Source of the DNA: Acinetobacter pittii ANC 4050 | Lineage (GTDB): Bacteria; Pseudomonadota; Gammaproteobacteria; Pseudomonadales; Moraxellaceae | Direction of reading: 5' to 3' | Assembly (NCBI RefSeq): GCF_000399685.1 | Contig: NZ_KB976987.1 | Location: forward strand, 1,362,954-1,426,953 | Length of the DNA stretch: 64,000 bases | In this document: positions 10,943 through 20,181 of the stretch, piece by piece | How positions within the stretch are numbered: the stretch's first letter is position 1 | Layout of the letters: each line of letters begins with the position of its first letter | Notes under the pieces: generated by a model | Databases searched by the model: none | What the model saw: the letters and a program-made list of their open reading frames with translations, nothing else | Told to the model about the DNA's origin: nothing | Program-made: the position numbers and the translations under genes

Positions 10943-12508
10943 TTACTGCCCAGAACGGATGATGTAATCAAACGCAGAGAGTGATGCTTTAGCGCCTTCA
11001 CCTGTGGCAATAATGATTTGCTTGTAAGGTACGGTCGTACAGTCACCAGCAGCAAACACACCTTGAACATTGGTTTCGTTGCGGTCATTGACAATGATCT
11101 CACCACGGTTGGTTAACTCAACTTCACTGTCTTTCAAGAAGTCAGTGTTTGGCAATAAACCAATCTGTACAAAGATCCCTGCAAGCTCTACCACATGCTC
11201 TTCATCAGTGGCACGGTCTTTATATTTAAGACCAGTCACTTGTGAGCCATCACCCAGCACTTCTGTGCTTAACGCATTCATAATCACAGTTGTGTTTGGC
11301 AAGCTATGCAATTTGTTCTGCAACACTTGGTCTGCACGAAGTTTGGTATCGAACTCAACCAGAGTCACATGCTCAACAATCCCTGCAAGGTCAATCGCAG
11401 CTTCAACGCCTGAGTTACCGCCACCAATCACGGCAACACGTTTGCCTTTGAACAATGGACCATCACAGTGTGGGCAGTACGCGACACCACGGGTACGGTA
11501 TTCTTGCTCACCCGGTACGTTCATTTCTCTCCAACGTGCGCCTGTAGAAAGGATCACGGTTTTCGATTCAAGTTTCGCACCGTTTTCAAGTTCAACTTCA
11601 ACCAGACCGTTTATCGTTTGGTTGGCACCTGTGATTTTGCTCACACGTTGCAGGTTCATGATATCGACATCATATTCACGGACATGGGCTTCCATCTCGG
11701 CAGCAAACTTAGGACCTTGTGTCTTTTGCACAGAGGTGAAGTTTTCAATGTCCATAGTATCCATGACCTGACCACCAAAGCGTTCAGCCACGATACCGGT
11801 GTTAATGCCTTTACGTGCCGCATAGATTGCAGCTGTTGCACCCGCAGGCCCACCACCAATCACCAATACATCAAAGGCATCTTTAGCATTGAGTGCTGCT
11901 GCATCTTTTTCAGCTGAGTTAGTGTCAAGTTTCGCCACAATCTCTTCAAGAGTCATACGACCTTGGCCAATGTGTTCGTTGTCTTGGAATACCATCGGTA
12001 CAGCCATGATTTTGCGTTGTTCGACTTCGTCTTGGAAGAATGAACCGTCAATCATGGTTGCTGTGGTGTTCGGGTTATAAATCGCAATCAGGTTAAGCGC
12101 CTGTACTACATCCGGACAGTTATGACAGCTTAGAGATACAAACACATCAAAGTTGGCTTTGAGGTTTAAGCCTTTAATCTGGTTGAGCACTTCATCTGAC
12201 ACTTTAGGTGCATAGCCAGACACCTGTAACAGTGCCAAGATCAAAGACGTAAACTCATGACCCATCGGTAAGCCCGCAAAGAACACACGAGGCTGTTCAC
12301 CTGCTTTAGCCACACCAAAGCTTGGACGACGTGTATTGTTGCCATCAAAACGGGCTGTGACATGGTCAGAAAGCTCGGCGATTTCAGTGACGAGTTCTTT
12401 AATTTGAGCAGCTTTATCTGACTCATCTAAAGCAGCAACTAATTCGATTGGACTTTCTAAACGTTCTAAGTAAGCTTTTAATTGAGTTTTAATGTTTTGA
12501 TCTAACAT
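10943..12508 (-). CDS. ahpF: Alkyl hydroperoxide reductase subunit F
   Basis: The NADH-dependent flavoprotein disulfide reductase that recharges the peroxiredoxin AhpC, 521 residues, cytoplasmic. The N-terminal part is the double thioredoxin-like domain, with the redox pair CHNC (Cys128, Cys131). The FAD-binding [10 protein letters not shown] follows near residue 218, then the active-site CPHC near residue 345, the NAD-binding [10 protein letters not shown], and the C-terminal FAD motif GVFAAGDCT. All key cysteines are present. GGAG lies about 9 bases before the ATG. No ahpC gene lies in the window, so its partner must be elsewhere. Confidence 0.97.
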   Translation of the reverse strand: MLDQNIKTQLKAYLERLESPIELVAALDESDKAAQIKELVTEIAELSDHVTARFDGNNTRRPSFGVAKAGEQPRVFFAGLPMGHEFTSLILALLQVSGYAPKVSDEVLNQIKGLNLKANFDVFVSLSCHNCPDVVQALNLIAIYNPNTTATMIDGSFFQDEVEQRKIMAVPMVFQDNEHIGQGRMTLEEIVAKLDTNSAEKDAAALNAKDAFDVLVIGGGPAGATAAIYAARKGINTGIVAERFGGQVMDTMDIENFTSVQKTQGPKFAAEMEAHVREYDVDIMNLQRVSKITGANQTINGLVEVELENGAKLESKTVILSTGARWREMNVPGEQEYRTRGVAYCPHCDGPLFKGKRVAVIGGGNSGVEAAIDLAGIVEHVTLVEFDTKLRADQVLQNKLHSLPNTTVIMNALSTEVLGDGSQVTGLKYKDRATDEEHVVELAGIFVQIGLLPNTDFLKDSEVELTNRGEIIVNDRNETNVQGVFAAGDCTTVPYKQIIIATGEGAKASLSAFDYIIRSGQ

Positions 12509-12638
12509 CTGTTTTTACTCCAATGCATCCAAATTCTTTCAATAGATGCATAGTACGTTAAAACATAGAATAGGTAAAACAGTATGTTTTTATATATTCA
12601 ATCGGTTTTTTAGATTTTATTATTATTCACTTCAAATC

Positions 12639-12677
12639 AAAAAAAGCCAACCTGAACTCATCCCAGCGCAGGTCAGC
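12639..12677 (-). terminator. Terminator after the chromate transporter pair
   Basis: On the minus strand a 9-bp stem with two G-U pairs (12669-12677 with 12646-12654) is followed by seven T's. It lies 13 bases past the stop of the second chromate transporter gene. Confidence 0.7.
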
Positions 12678-12689
12678 AAACTGGTTAAA

Positions 12690-13211
12690 CTAGAGTAAAA
12701 CCACACCAAATACAGCCCCAGCAATCAGGACATGCAAGGGATGAACTTTTTTAATTAAAGATAATAAAGTTGCAATGACCACCATAATAATAAGTAAAGT
12801 ATTTATTGCCGCTGCCTCAGAGATAATCCAAGCACTGGCAAGCACCGTTCCAACAGTGACAGGTTGTAAAGCAAGCTGTAAAACACGGCGCCATTTTTTA
12901 TCTTTAAATTTTGACCAACCTCTCATTACAAACACAGTAATAATCGATGAAGGTAAAAATTTAGCTATAGAAGTCACGAGTAGACCAGACAACCCTGCTA
13001 CATGCCACCCTACCAACGGTACAATCATCATATTTGGACCGGGTGCTGCTTGAGCCATAGCAAACAGAGCACTAAATTCTTGTGCTGTCATCCAATGGTG
13101 AATATCAACTACTTGGCGTTGCATTTCGGGCAAAATCGTATTCCCACCACCAAATGCAATAAGAGACAACTGAGTAAAAATGATCGCTAAAGTAAGTAGA
13201 ACTGCGCCCAT
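12690..13211 (-). CDS. Chromate transporter, short-chain CHR protein (second of the pair)
   Basis: This 173-residue membrane protein is one half of the CHR (ChrA) superfamily. The signature AFGGGNTILPEMQRQ lies near residues 18-32 and the AAPGPNMM loop near 55-62; five or six hydrophobic segments fill the rest. I start at ATG 13211, which shares one base with the stop of the upstream gene (TAATG), a sign of translational coupling. An earlier start inside the upstream gene would add 37 residues that look unrelated. Paired short CHR proteins are thought to form a heterodimer that does the work of one long ChrA. Chromate as the substrate is inferred from the family. Confidence 0.88.
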   Translation of the reverse strand: MGAVLLTLAIIFTQLSLIAFGGGNTILPEMQRQVVDIHHWMTAQEFSALFAMAQAAPGPNMMIVPLVGWHVAGLSGLLVTSIAKFLPSSIITVFVMRGWSKFKDKKWRRVLQLALQPVTVGTVLASAWIISEAAAINTLLIIMVVIATLLSLIKKVHPLHVLIAGAVFGVVLL

Positions 13212-13771
13212 TACACACGTCTCCAAATAATAGTTGAATAAAGAGCCAACAAAATTAGCATGGTCAAAAGCAAGGAGATTTTTAGAAAAGCAATACTGAT
13301 AATTGCTGCCACGACAACACACATCGCTATTGGGTTACGCAATAATGGTTTCAACATTTTTAAGCCGGTTGCGACCAAAAGCCCTGCTGCTGCTGCACCT
13401 AACCCTTCGAAAAGATGCTTAACCATTAAATTATCTTGGAACTGTTCATAGACATAATGCAGAAGTACGACAATGACTGTTGGAGCAAAAATGAGGCCAA
13501 TGAGTGCACTCGCGGCTCCACGGACACCGCGGAATTCCATGCCAATCGCAACAGATAAATTAATAATATTGCCACCTGGTAGGAATTGGCATAGACCAAG
13601 TAACTCAGTGAATTTTTCAGGACTTAGCCACTGCCTTTGCTCTACAACAACTTTACGTGCTAAAGGCAATACACCACCAAATCCAATTAAACCTAATGTT
13701 AAAAAACCTAAAAATAACTCTGTGCAGGTCGGTATGCTCTCCTTCTGCACAGCAATCTCAACATGGTTCAT
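13211..13771 (-). CDS. Chromate transporter, short-chain CHR protein (first of the pair)
   Basis: The first half of the CHR pair, 186 residues. It shows the signature IGFGGVLPLARK (about 30-41) and QFLPGGNIIN (about 62-71), the counterpart of the PGP loop in its partner, with hydrophobic segments over most of the rest. The stop overlaps the next gene's start as TAATG. A LysR regulator is transcribed divergently from 13873, and the 101-bp gap should hold both promoters. Split CHR pairs occur in many bacteria; not all members have been shown to confer chromate resistance, so the exact anion is open. Confidence 0.88.
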   Translation of the reverse strand: MNHVEIAVQKESIPTCTELFLGFLTLGLIGFGGVLPLARKVVVEQRQWLSPEKFTELLGLCQFLPGGNIINLSVAIGMEFRGVRGAASALIGLIFAPTVIVVLLHYVYEQFQDNLMVKHLFEGLGAAAAGLLVATGLKMLKPLLRNPIAMCVVVAAIISIAFLKISLLLTMLILLALYSTIIWRRV

Positions 13772-13872
13772 TTTCGTTACTTTTCACTTTATCTGACCAA
13801 GATAGAATGATACTTTTATGATATATCTACAAATGCTTTTATTTTCACTAACCATACCCTAAAGGTATTCCT

Positions 13873-14775
13873 ATGTTAGATTTACATAAGCTTCATGCCT
13901 TCGTGGTAGTGGTCGAAGAAAGAAATATTACTCATGCAGCAAACCGTTTGTTTATTCAACAACCACCTTTAACTCGTTTACTCAAAAAACTTGAACAAGA
14001 ACTCGGTACTCAATTACTTATTCGTCAACCGCGTGGAATTGAACCGACAGAAGCAGGTTTAGCCTTATTTAAAGAAGCACAACTTTTATTAGAACATGCC
14101 AGACATATACCCCAATTAGTCCAAGATGTTAGCCAAGGTAAAACGGGACAACTTAATATTGGTTTTACTAGTTCAGCTGGCTTACATCCGCTTATCTCAT
14201 TAGTATTACGTTCATATCGGGAAATATATCCAGGAGTACAAACTAAACTTGAAGAAGCAGGCAGTCAAAAACAACTGGATTGGTTAATTTCAGAAAAGCT
14301 AGATATTGCTTTTTTAAGAGCACCGATCAGCCGTGATATTGGGTTAAAACACTTACATATATTAGATGAGCCGATGGTGGTTGCATTGCCTATAGGACAT
14401 CCTCTTACGCAAAAAGAGAAAATTAGTTTAAGTGACTTATCAGATGAGAATTTTGTTTTATACCGTCGCTCTTCTGGGCAAGGTTTATATGACAATATTT
14501 TATATAGTTGCTATCAGGCAGGTTTTAGTCCACGCATTATTCAAGAAGCGCCGCGTCCTACCGCAACATTAAATTTAGTTGCTGCCGGAATTGGCATCAC
14601 TATTGTGCCAGCCTCAATGCATAATTTTTGGGATCATGAAATTATTTATCGCGAGTTTGATCATTCAATAAAACTGAATGCGCCTATTTACTTGATTACC
14701 AGAGAAAATGAAAATTCGGCCAAAGTTTCAAACTTTATTGAATTATTACAAAAACTATTACCTACAATGACTTAG
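13873..14775 (+). CDS. LysR-family transcriptional regulator
   Basis: This 300-residue regulator has a classic LysR N-terminal helix-turn-helix (LHKLHAFVVVVEERNITHAA, with QQPPLTRLLKKLEQELG as the recognition region). The C-terminal part is a two-lobe effector domain from about residue 90. It is divergent from the chromate transporter pair with 101 bp between, so control of that pair is the natural guess. The N-terminal half resembles the CatM/BenM/CbnR type, which sense aromatic acids, but no such pathway is adjacent. The effector is unknown. A bidirectional terminator follows. Confidence 0.9.
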   Translation: MLDLHKLHAFVVVVEERNITHAANRLFIQQPPLTRLLKKLEQELGTQLLIRQPRGIEPTEAGLALFKEAQLLLEHARHIPQLVQDVSQGKTGQLNIGFTSSAGLHPLISLVLRSYREIYPGVQTKLEEAGSQKQLDWLISEKLDIAFLRAPISRDIGLKHLHILDEPMVVALPIGHPLTQKEKISLSDLSDENFVLYRRSSGQGLYDNILYSCYQAGFSPRIIQEAPRPTATLNLVAAGIGITIVPASMHNFWDHEIIYREFDHSIKLNAPIYLITRENENSAKVSNFIELLQKLLPTMT

Positions 14776-14791
14776 TCTCAAAACACTCAAT

Positions 14792-14819
14792 AAAAAGTGC
14801 TCTAACTAGAGCACTTTTT
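14792..14819. terminator. Bidirectional terminator between lysR and arsH
   Basis: A perfect 12-bp stem, AAAAAGTGCTCT (14792-14803) with its complement at 14808-14819, has a 4-base loop. T runs on both strands suit both converging genes. Confidence 0.9.
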
Positions 14820-14832
14820 GGGATAAAACTTT

Positions 14833-15546
14833 TTATTTTTGATTTACTCGTTTTGATAGCTCTTCTGCCGATTCTTTCCGCTCCGAATAGCGATTAGTCA
14901 GGTACTGTTTTTGCCCACGTGTTAATAAAGTGAACTTATAGAGTTCTTCCATGACATCAACAATTCGGTCAAAGTAAGAGGATGGTTTCATACTGCCATC
15001 TTCCTCAAACTCTAAAAAAGCTTTAGCAACAGAAGACTGATTTGGGATAGTAATCATGCGCATCCAACGTCCTAAAATACGCATTTGATTCACGGCATTA
15101 AAAGACTGTGAACCACCGCTGACTTGCATAACGGCTAAGGTTTTACCTTGTGTTGCACGTATTGCTCCGCCAGCTAAAGGAATCCAATCAATTTGAGCTT
15201 TTAAAATTGAACTCATTGCCCCATGACGTTCAGGCGAACACCACACCATACCTTCTGACCAAGCCAAAAGTTCATGTAACTCTTGTACTTTTGGATGATC
15301 AGTTGCGGCATCTTCGGGTAAAGGCAAACCTTTAGGGTGAAAAATTTTGACTTCGGCACCTAGGTATTCAAGGATACGCCCAGCAGTTAGCACAGCAAAA
15401 CGGCTATAAGAGCGTTCACGGTTAGAACCATATAACAATAAAATACGGGGTGGATGTTCAAGCTGCTGTGCTTGTATTTCTTCGAATGTAGGCTTATCCA
15501 AAAGGCTTAGCTCTACATTTGCTAAATCATTATTAGAACTGTTCAT
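14833..15546 (-). CDS. arsH: Arsenic resistance protein ArsH (NADPH-dependent FMN reductase)
   Basis: A flavodoxin-like oxidoreductase of 237 residues. ArsH enzymes oxidise trivalent methylarsenicals or reduce quinones and metals with NADPH and FMN. The FMN-binding loop [14 protein letters not shown] lies near residues 36-49, and the family motif [12 protein letters not shown] near 101-112. It is the last gene of the arsenic operon and overlaps the acr3 end by 14 bases. The length is typical. The terminator shared with the LysR gene lies just beyond. Confidence 0.93.
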   Translation of the reverse strand: MNSSNNDLANVELSLLDKPTFEEIQAQQLEHPPRILLLYGSNRERSYSRFAVLTAGRILEYLGAEVKIFHPKGLPLPEDAATDHPKVQELHELLAWSEGMVWCSPERHGAMSSILKAQIDWIPLAGGAIRATQGKTLAVMQVSGGSQSFNAVNQMRILGRWMRMITIPNQSSVAKAFLEFEEDGSMKPSSYFDRIVDVMEELYKFTLLTRGQKQYLTNRYSERKESAEELSKRVNQK

Positions 15547-16579
15547 GTGAAAAATACTTTTTCTTTAACCAAAGCGAAACTGAAACGAGTGAAATTAAAA
15601 CCGGAACTTCAACCAATGGTCCAATTACTGTAGTAAAAGCAATCGGAGAAGCTAAACCAAATGTTGCAATTGCCACTGCTAAAGCGAGCTCAAAATTGTT
15701 ACCCGCTGCGGTAAATGAAATGGCAGTCGTACGTGGGTAGTTATTCCCCATCTGTTTACTCATAAAGAAGCTGATAAAGAACATCACCACAAAGTAAATC
15801 GTCAGTGGGACAGCAATTAACAATACATCTATAGGTAAACTCACCACATCGCCACCTTTTAAACTAAACATGGCGACAATAGTAAAGAGTAAGGCAATTA
15901 AACTTAACGGGCTAATTTTTGGTAAAAACTTGGTTTGATACCAATTCAAACCTTTTGCCTTAACTAAAACTAGACGAGTCAAGAAACCCATTAAAAATGG
16001 AATACCCAAATACACCAATACAGCATGGGTAATAGTCCAAAAATCGACATTAATGACTTGTCCTGCTACACCAAAATATGGTGGTAAAAAAGTTAGAAAT
16101 AGCCATGCATAAGTGCTAAAGAATAAAATTTGGAAAATACTGTTAAAGGCAACCAAAGCTGCAACGTATTGGTTATCCCCACATGCCAAGCCATTCCAAA
16201 CCAAGACCATTGCAATACAACGTGCTAACCCAATTAGAATGAGACCCGTCATATATTCTGGATAGCTATGTAAAAAAATAATCGCAAGAATAAACATTAA
16301 GACTGGAGCAATAATCCAGTTTTGTATTAAAGACAAAGCGAGTGTTTTCTTATCTTTAAATACTTCTGGCAAAGCAGCATAGTCTACTTTTGCCAAAGGC
16401 GGATACATCATTAAAATTAAACCAATCGCAATTGGAATATTAACGTTATCTATACTGAGCTGATTTAAAGACACTGATGCTTGAGGTAAGAAAACACCAA
16501 TGGCTACACCTAAAGCCATAGCAATAAAAATCCATAGCGTTAGGTTTCTATCTAAAAATGATAGCTTAGATTTGGCCAT
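15533..16579 (-). CDS. acr3: ACR3-family arsenite efflux permease
   Basis: An inner-membrane carrier that expels arsenite, 348 residues with about ten hydrophobic segments. I use ATG 16579 ([13 protein letters not shown]), preceded by AAGAGAAT; an ATG at 16621 would overlap arsC by 32 bases. ACR3 signs are [20 protein letters not shown], with the conserved Cys that is essential in studied homologues, and [20 protein letters not shown] in the C-terminal half. It lies between arsC and arsH and is probably co-transcribed from the arsR promoter. Confidence 0.94.
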   Translation of the reverse strand: MAKSKLSFLDRNLTLWIFIAMALGVAIGVFLPQASVSLNQLSIDNVNIPIAIGLILMMYPPLAKVDYAALPEVFKDKKTLALSLIQNWIIAPVLMFILAIIFLHSYPEYMTGLILIGLARCIAMVLVWNGLACGDNQYVAALVAFNSIFQILFFSTYAWLFLTFLPPYFGVAGQVINVDFWTITHAVLVYLGIPFLMGFLTRLVLVKAKGLNWYQTKFLPKISPLSLIALLFTIVAMFSLKGGDVVSLPIDVLLIAVPLTIYFVVMFFISFFMSKQMGNNYPRTTAISFTAAGNNFELALAVAIATFGLASPIAFTTVIGPLVEVPVLISLVSVSLWLKKKYFSHEQF

Positions 16580-16589
16580 GTCATTCTCT

Positions 16590-17063
16590 TTAATCAATAT
16601 GCGAGATTTGGTTAATTTCATTAATAAGTTGCGAACGGCTCAAATGTGCAACATCTAATGCAAATAAAGCATCTAAACGGCGGTTAATATGATCAACAGT
16701 ATTTTGGAACGCTTTGAGTTTTTCTTCTTTTGGTAAGTCGAGATGTGATGGGTCACTTAAACCCCAATGTGCTTTAATTGCACCACCTAAATACAATGGG
16801 CATGCTTCTTGCGCTGCTGAGTCACAAACAGTAATCACTACATCTGGTTGATATTGCTCGCAATCATCAATCGTTTTACTCCATAAGCCATCTGTAGATA
16901 AACCTAAATTTTTAAGTGTTTCAATCGTTAGCGGATGTACCTGACCGGTAGGTTTGCTACCAGCACTATAAGCTTTCCACCCTTCTGGTGCGCGGCTGTT
17001 AAATAAAACTTCTGACAAAATACTACGGCAACTATTACCCGTACATAGAAATAGAAATTTCAT
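16590..17063 (-). CDS. arsC: Arsenate reductase, thioredoxin-linked (low-molecular-weight phosphatase type)
   Basis: Reduces arsenate to arsenite for export, 157 residues. The N-terminal phosphate-binding loop CTGNSCRS (from Cys7) has the CX5R pattern of low-molecular-weight tyrosine phosphatases, and the resolving cysteines appear in [14 protein letters not shown] near residues 80-88. This Cys triad is the hallmark of the thioredoxin-coupled class. arsR ends 5 bases upstream and acr3 starts 10 bases downstream. The C-terminus is slightly longer than usual. A second, unrelated arsenate reductase lies on the other side of arsR. Confidence 0.94.
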   Translation of the reverse strand: MKFLFLCTGNSCRSILSEVLFNSRAPEGWKAYSAGSKPTGQVHPLTIETLKNLGLSTDGLWSKTIDDCEQYQPDVVITVCDSAAQEACPLYLGGAIKAHWGLSDPSHLDLPKEEKLKAFQNTVDHINRRLDALFALDVAHLSRSQLINEINQISHID

Positions 17064-17068
17064 GATCT

Positions 17069-17410
17069 TTACTCACAAAAGGTAGAAATAGACCCTAGCT
17101 GACCAGACAATGGTTTCATTGCATCGTCATCTTGCTGCGCCAAAATATTCAAAATGTTGTTTGCCCAGATCGGCAGTTCAGGATTAACGCTGTAATACAC
17201 CCATTGCCCCTGTCTTGAATCAAGAAGGATGCCATGGGTTCGTAATAGGGCTAAATGTCGGGAAATTTTTGGTTGGCTCAACTCAAGCTGTTCTGTTAAC
17301 TCGCAGACACAGATATTTTGTTTGCTCAGAACTAACTTAAGAATGTTTAACCGAGTTTGATCAGAAAGACATTTAAAGAAATCGACTTGAGTGATCATAT
17401 TTGCAGCCAC
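17069..17410 (-). CDS. arsR: Arsenical-responsive repressor ArsR
   Basis: A winged-helix ArsR/SmtB repressor of 113 residues that leaves DNA when arsenite or antimonite binds. The metal site ICVCEL (Cys34 and Cys36) lies at the start of the DNA-binding helices, just as in plasmid R773 ArsR, and LSQPKISRHLALLRTHGIL is the recognition helix. It leads arsR-arsC-acr3-arsH. The divergent glutaredoxin-type arsC starts 71 bases away, so one operator could control both directions. Confidence 0.95.
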   Translation of the reverse strand: MAANMITQVDFFKCLSDQTRLNILKLVLSKQNICVCELTEQLELSQPKISRHLALLRTHGILLDSRQGQWVYYSVNPELPIWANNILNILAQQDDDAMKPLSGQLGSISTFCE

Positions 17411-17420
17411 TTATATTCGT

Positions 17421-17458
17421 TATTGCAAATATACGGATATCCATATATAAATGCAATA
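17421..17458. promoter_or_regulatory. Candidate ArsR operator between arsR and the divergent arsC
   Basis: In the 71-bp gap, TATTGCA (17421-17427) and TGCAATA (17452-17458) form an inverted repeat around a central GGATATCC palindrome (17435-17442). The dyad covers the space where both divergent promoters must lie, as expected for an ArsR site. Binding is inferred. Confidence 0.55.
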
Positions 17459-17481
17459 TCTTAATTCAATGAATAATTATC

Positions 17482-17910
17482 ATGGCGGAACTAGTGAAGA
17501 TTTACCATAACCCAGCATGTGGCACATCACGCAATACATTGGCGCTTATTCGTCATGTGGGGTTTGAGCCTATCGTTATTGAATATTTGCAAACACCACC
17601 CAGTAAAGATGAACTGATTCAACTTATTAGGGATTCAAACTTAACTGTACGTGAAGCAATCCGAAAAAATGTTGATCCCTATAAAGATTTAGAACTGGAA
17701 CAAGACCACTGGACCGATGAACAGTTAATTGATTTTATGGTTCAGTACCCAATTTTAATTAATCGTCCATTTGTGGTTACACCCAAAGGCACACGACTTT
17801 GTCGCCCCTCTGAAGTAGTGCTCGACATTTTAGATTCACAAAACTTAGGCTATTTCGCAAAAGAAGATGGTGAAGTCATTATTGATGAGCAAGGCCGTCG
17901 TATAAAATAA
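17482..17910 (+). CDS. arsC: Arsenate reductase, glutaredoxin-linked (ArsC/Spx fold)
   Basis: A second arsenate reductase, of the glutathione/glutaredoxin class, 142 residues. The active-site motif is HNPACGTSRNTL with catalytic Cys13. The anion-binding arginines appear in LINRPFVVT and GTRLCRPSEVV, as in E. coli R773 ArsC. It is divergent from arsR and probably shares its operator. Having both classes allows the cell to draw on either glutathione or thioredoxin. A terminator follows. Confidence 0.94.
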   Translation: MAELVKIYHNPACGTSRNTLALIRHVGFEPIVIEYLQTPPSKDELIQLIRDSNLTVREAIRKNVDPYKDLELEQDHWTDEQLIDFMVQYPILINRPFVVTPKGTRLCRPSEVVLDILDSQNLGYFAKEDGEVIIDEQGRRIK

Positions 17911-17930
17911 TTGAAGGTATTCATCAATAT

Positions 17931-17966
17931 AAAAAGCTAAATGGCACAACACCATTTAGCTTTTTT
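17931..17966. terminator. Bidirectional terminator between arsC and the xapX-like gene
   Basis: The stem AAAAAGCTAAATGG (17931-17944) pairs with CCATTTAGCTTTTT (17952-17965), followed by T's; the opposite strand also has a T run. Confidence 0.88.
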
Positions 17967-17978
17967 GAGTGAAACGGG

Positions 17979-18140
17979 TTAAAAATAGGACTTAATAAAA
18001 GGAAGAAGTTGCTCTCCGACTACCATTCCTAATAATCCGACTAATGCAACAAGAGGCGGAGCTGGTGACTTCACATTTAAGACGTAATATAAGACACCAA
18101 CGAGTAGCCCTACAGCCAAAGATAACAAGTACATTTTCAT
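17979..18140 (-). CDS. XapX domain protein (DUF1427)
   Basis: A small membrane protein of 53 residues. I start at ATG 18140 (MKMYLLSLAVG); an earlier ATG at 18167 would add nine residues with no better ribosome site. Two hydrophobic stretches (about 4-20 and 30-48) flank the motif NVKSPAPPLVALVGLLGMVVGEQ, which is characteristic of XapX/DUF1427. The function is unknown. It ends the unit isochorismatase-amidohydrolase-XapX, 57 bases after the amidohydrolase stop. Confidence 0.85.
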   Translation of the reverse strand: MKMYLLSLAVGLLVGVLYYVLNVKSPAPPLVALVGLLGMVVGEQLLPFIKSYF

Positions 18141-18197
18141 CGTACATACCTTAAGGAAGCAAGCCATTTAACGAAGCAGGTTCCCAAACTGTTTTAT

Positions 18198-20072
18198 TTA
18201 AAATGCAAAACAAGAACACCCGAGTGCGCCCCAGAAAGATGTTTTATCCTTATCATTTACAGGAACATCAAGCATCCAAGCGTGGCTATGTCCATGCATG
18301 CCACAACTGCTGGCGCATGCGCACAATGCACTTTGTGACTGTAATGACTGATTGAATGGTGCATTACGGTTTTCAGATAAACGCCACTGACCACCAAAAC
18401 GTTTTACTGGCGACCATGTTGGTGATGCCGGCGGTAACGGCGGATCATCTTGCTTGAATTCTGCTCCTGCATATACCACTTTTCCGCCTAAAACAGTGAG
18501 TACAGACTCAATCCACTGGATATCTTCTGCTTCAACTTTGAAGTAGTCATCGGACAGCACAACCAAGTCGGCAAGTTCCCCTTCTGTGAGTGAACCTTTA
18601 ACATCTTTTTCACCAGAGAACCAAGCCGAACCTTTTGTCCAGAGTTTGAGTGCTGTCTGACGGTCTAATAGATTTTTTTCATCATAGAGTGGCAAACCAC
18701 CGACTGTTTTACCAGTACTTAGCCAATACAAACAAACCCAAGGGTTATAGGATGCAACACGGGTCGCATCTGTGCCCGCACCCACAGGCACACCGAGTTC
18801 TAGCATTTTTTTAACAGGTGGCGTTGCCTGAGCAGCCTCGGCACCATAGCGTTTTACGAAAATCTCACCTTGATATGCCATACGGTGTTGAATGGCAATA
18901 CCACCACCCAACGCACCAATACGTTCGATATTGCGCTCAGATACGGTTTCGGCATGGTCAATAATAAATCGAGTTGCGAATGGCTGTTTTGAATTGACGC
19001 GCTCAAATACATTCAGCAAACGATTAATACTTTCATCATAGGTTGCATGAATACGGAATGGCCATTTCTTTTCAGCCAAGTGCTCTACGATGGCTTCAAG
19101 TTCACCTTCCATTTTTTCTGGTAAATCCGGACGTGGCTCATAGAAGTCTTCGAAGTCACCCGCCGACCAAGTCAGGTTCTCACCTGCTCCATTCATTCTA
19201 AATAGTTCATCACCATCGCCCGGAAATGTCATTTCTGTCCAACGGCGATAATCATCAAGCTCTTGGCCTGCCTTTTGAGCAAATAGGTTATAAGCAATTC
19301 GAACGGTCATCTGATTTTGATCATGTAATTGCTTAATCACATCATAATCTTCTGGATAGTTTTGTCCGCCGCCACCTGCATCAATTGCAGAAGTAATGCC
19401 TAATCGGTTTAATTCACGCATGAAGTGACGAGTTGAATTAACTTGATCTTCAACCGGCAATTTCGGCGCTTTACCTAAGGTCGAATATAAAATCATAGCC
19501 GATGGAGTAGCGAGCAACAGACCTGTTGGCTCACCCTTTTCATTTCGTACAATTTTGCCACCCGGCGGATCCGGTGTATCTTTATTAAAGCCTAATACAT
19601 CAAGTGCTGCTCGGTTCAACAAAGCACTGGCATATAAATGTAAAACGAATACAGGAGTATCTGGCGCTGCTCTGTTAATTTCTTCTAAAGTCGGTAAACG
19701 CTTTTCAGCAAACTGGAACTCAGTCCAGCCACCTACTACACGGACCCATTGTGGAGCTGGCGTATTATCTGCTTGCTCTTTAAGTAAGCGTAGTGCATCC
19801 GCAACAGATGGTACACCTTCCCAGCGCAGCTCCATATTGTAGTTTAAGCCACCACGAATAATATGCAGATGACTGTCATTTAGACCCGGTATAACGCGAC
19901 GACCATTTAAGTCTACGACTTTGCTTGTAGGTGTTGCGAGCTTCATAACCTCATCAGTTGTGCCCGTACGTACGACTTTACCATCTGCAATCGCAATTGC
20001 TTGTACTTCGGGGTTCTGAGGATCTAGTGTTGTAATTTTACCGTTTATGAGTATGAGGTTTATTTCGGTCAT
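18198..20072 (-). CDS. YtcJ-type amidohydrolase (amidohydrolase 3 family) with Cys/His-rich tail
   Basis: A metal-dependent hydrolase of 624 residues. I prefer ATG 20072 (MTEINLI) because GGAG lies 7 bases upstream; ATG 20084 has no clear ribosome site. Amidohydrolase 3 signs are VIPGLNDSHLHIIRGG (metal-binding HxH), RIHATYDESINRLLNV, FIIDHAETV and GAGTDATRVASYNPW, with the late Asp of the active site. Relatives include B. subtilis YtcJ and Pectobacterium AepA; their substrates are poorly known. The last ~42 residues carry five Cys and three His (CACASSC, HGHSH, CSC), an unusual metal-site-like tail. The isochorismatase-type gene lies 109 bases upstream. Confidence 0.88.
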   Translation of the reverse strand: MTEINLILINGKITTLDPQNPEVQAIAIADGKVVRTGTTDEVMKLATPTSKVVDLNGRRVIPGLNDSHLHIIRGGLNYNMELRWEGVPSVADALRLLKEQADNTPAPQWVRVVGGWTEFQFAEKRLPTLEEINRAAPDTPVFVLHLYASALLNRAALDVLGFNKDTPDPPGGKIVRNEKGEPTGLLLATPSAMILYSTLGKAPKLPVEDQVNSTRHFMRELNRLGITSAIDAGGGGQNYPEDYDVIKQLHDQNQMTVRIAYNLFAQKAGQELDDYRRWTEMTFPGDGDELFRMNGAGENLTWSAGDFEDFYEPRPDLPEKMEGELEAIVEHLAEKKWPFRIHATYDESINRLLNVFERVNSKQPFATRFIIDHAETVSERNIERIGALGGGIAIQHRMAYQGEIFVKRYGAEAAQATPPVKKMLELGVPVGAGTDATRVASYNPWVCLYWLSTGKTVGGLPLYDEKNLLDRQTALKLWTKGSAWFSGEKDVKGSLTEGELADLVVLSDDYFKVEAEDIQWIESVLTVLGGKVVYAGAEFKQDDPPLPPASPTWSPVKRFGGQWRLSENRNAPFNQSLQSQSALCACASSCGMHGHSHAWMLDVPVNDKDKTSFWGALGCSCFAF

Positions 20073-20181
20073 TCTGAACTCCATTCTTGTGAATTATCGT
20101 TCTAAAAAATAAAGACATATCAGTATTAATATCACTTAAATATTGAATACTAGACATGCCTTTACCTAAATCAGTTCTGTT

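Noticed and set aside
11070..11771. Long plus-strand frame opposite ahpF
   Set aside because: It is antisense to ahpF, which has all its motifs; the Ser/Thr/Arg-rich product is typical of a shadow frame.
12541..12575. OxyR-like ATAG repeats upstream of ahpF
   Set aside because: Two ATAG elements occur, but their spacing (23 bp) and the other positions do not fit the OxyR consensus well enough.
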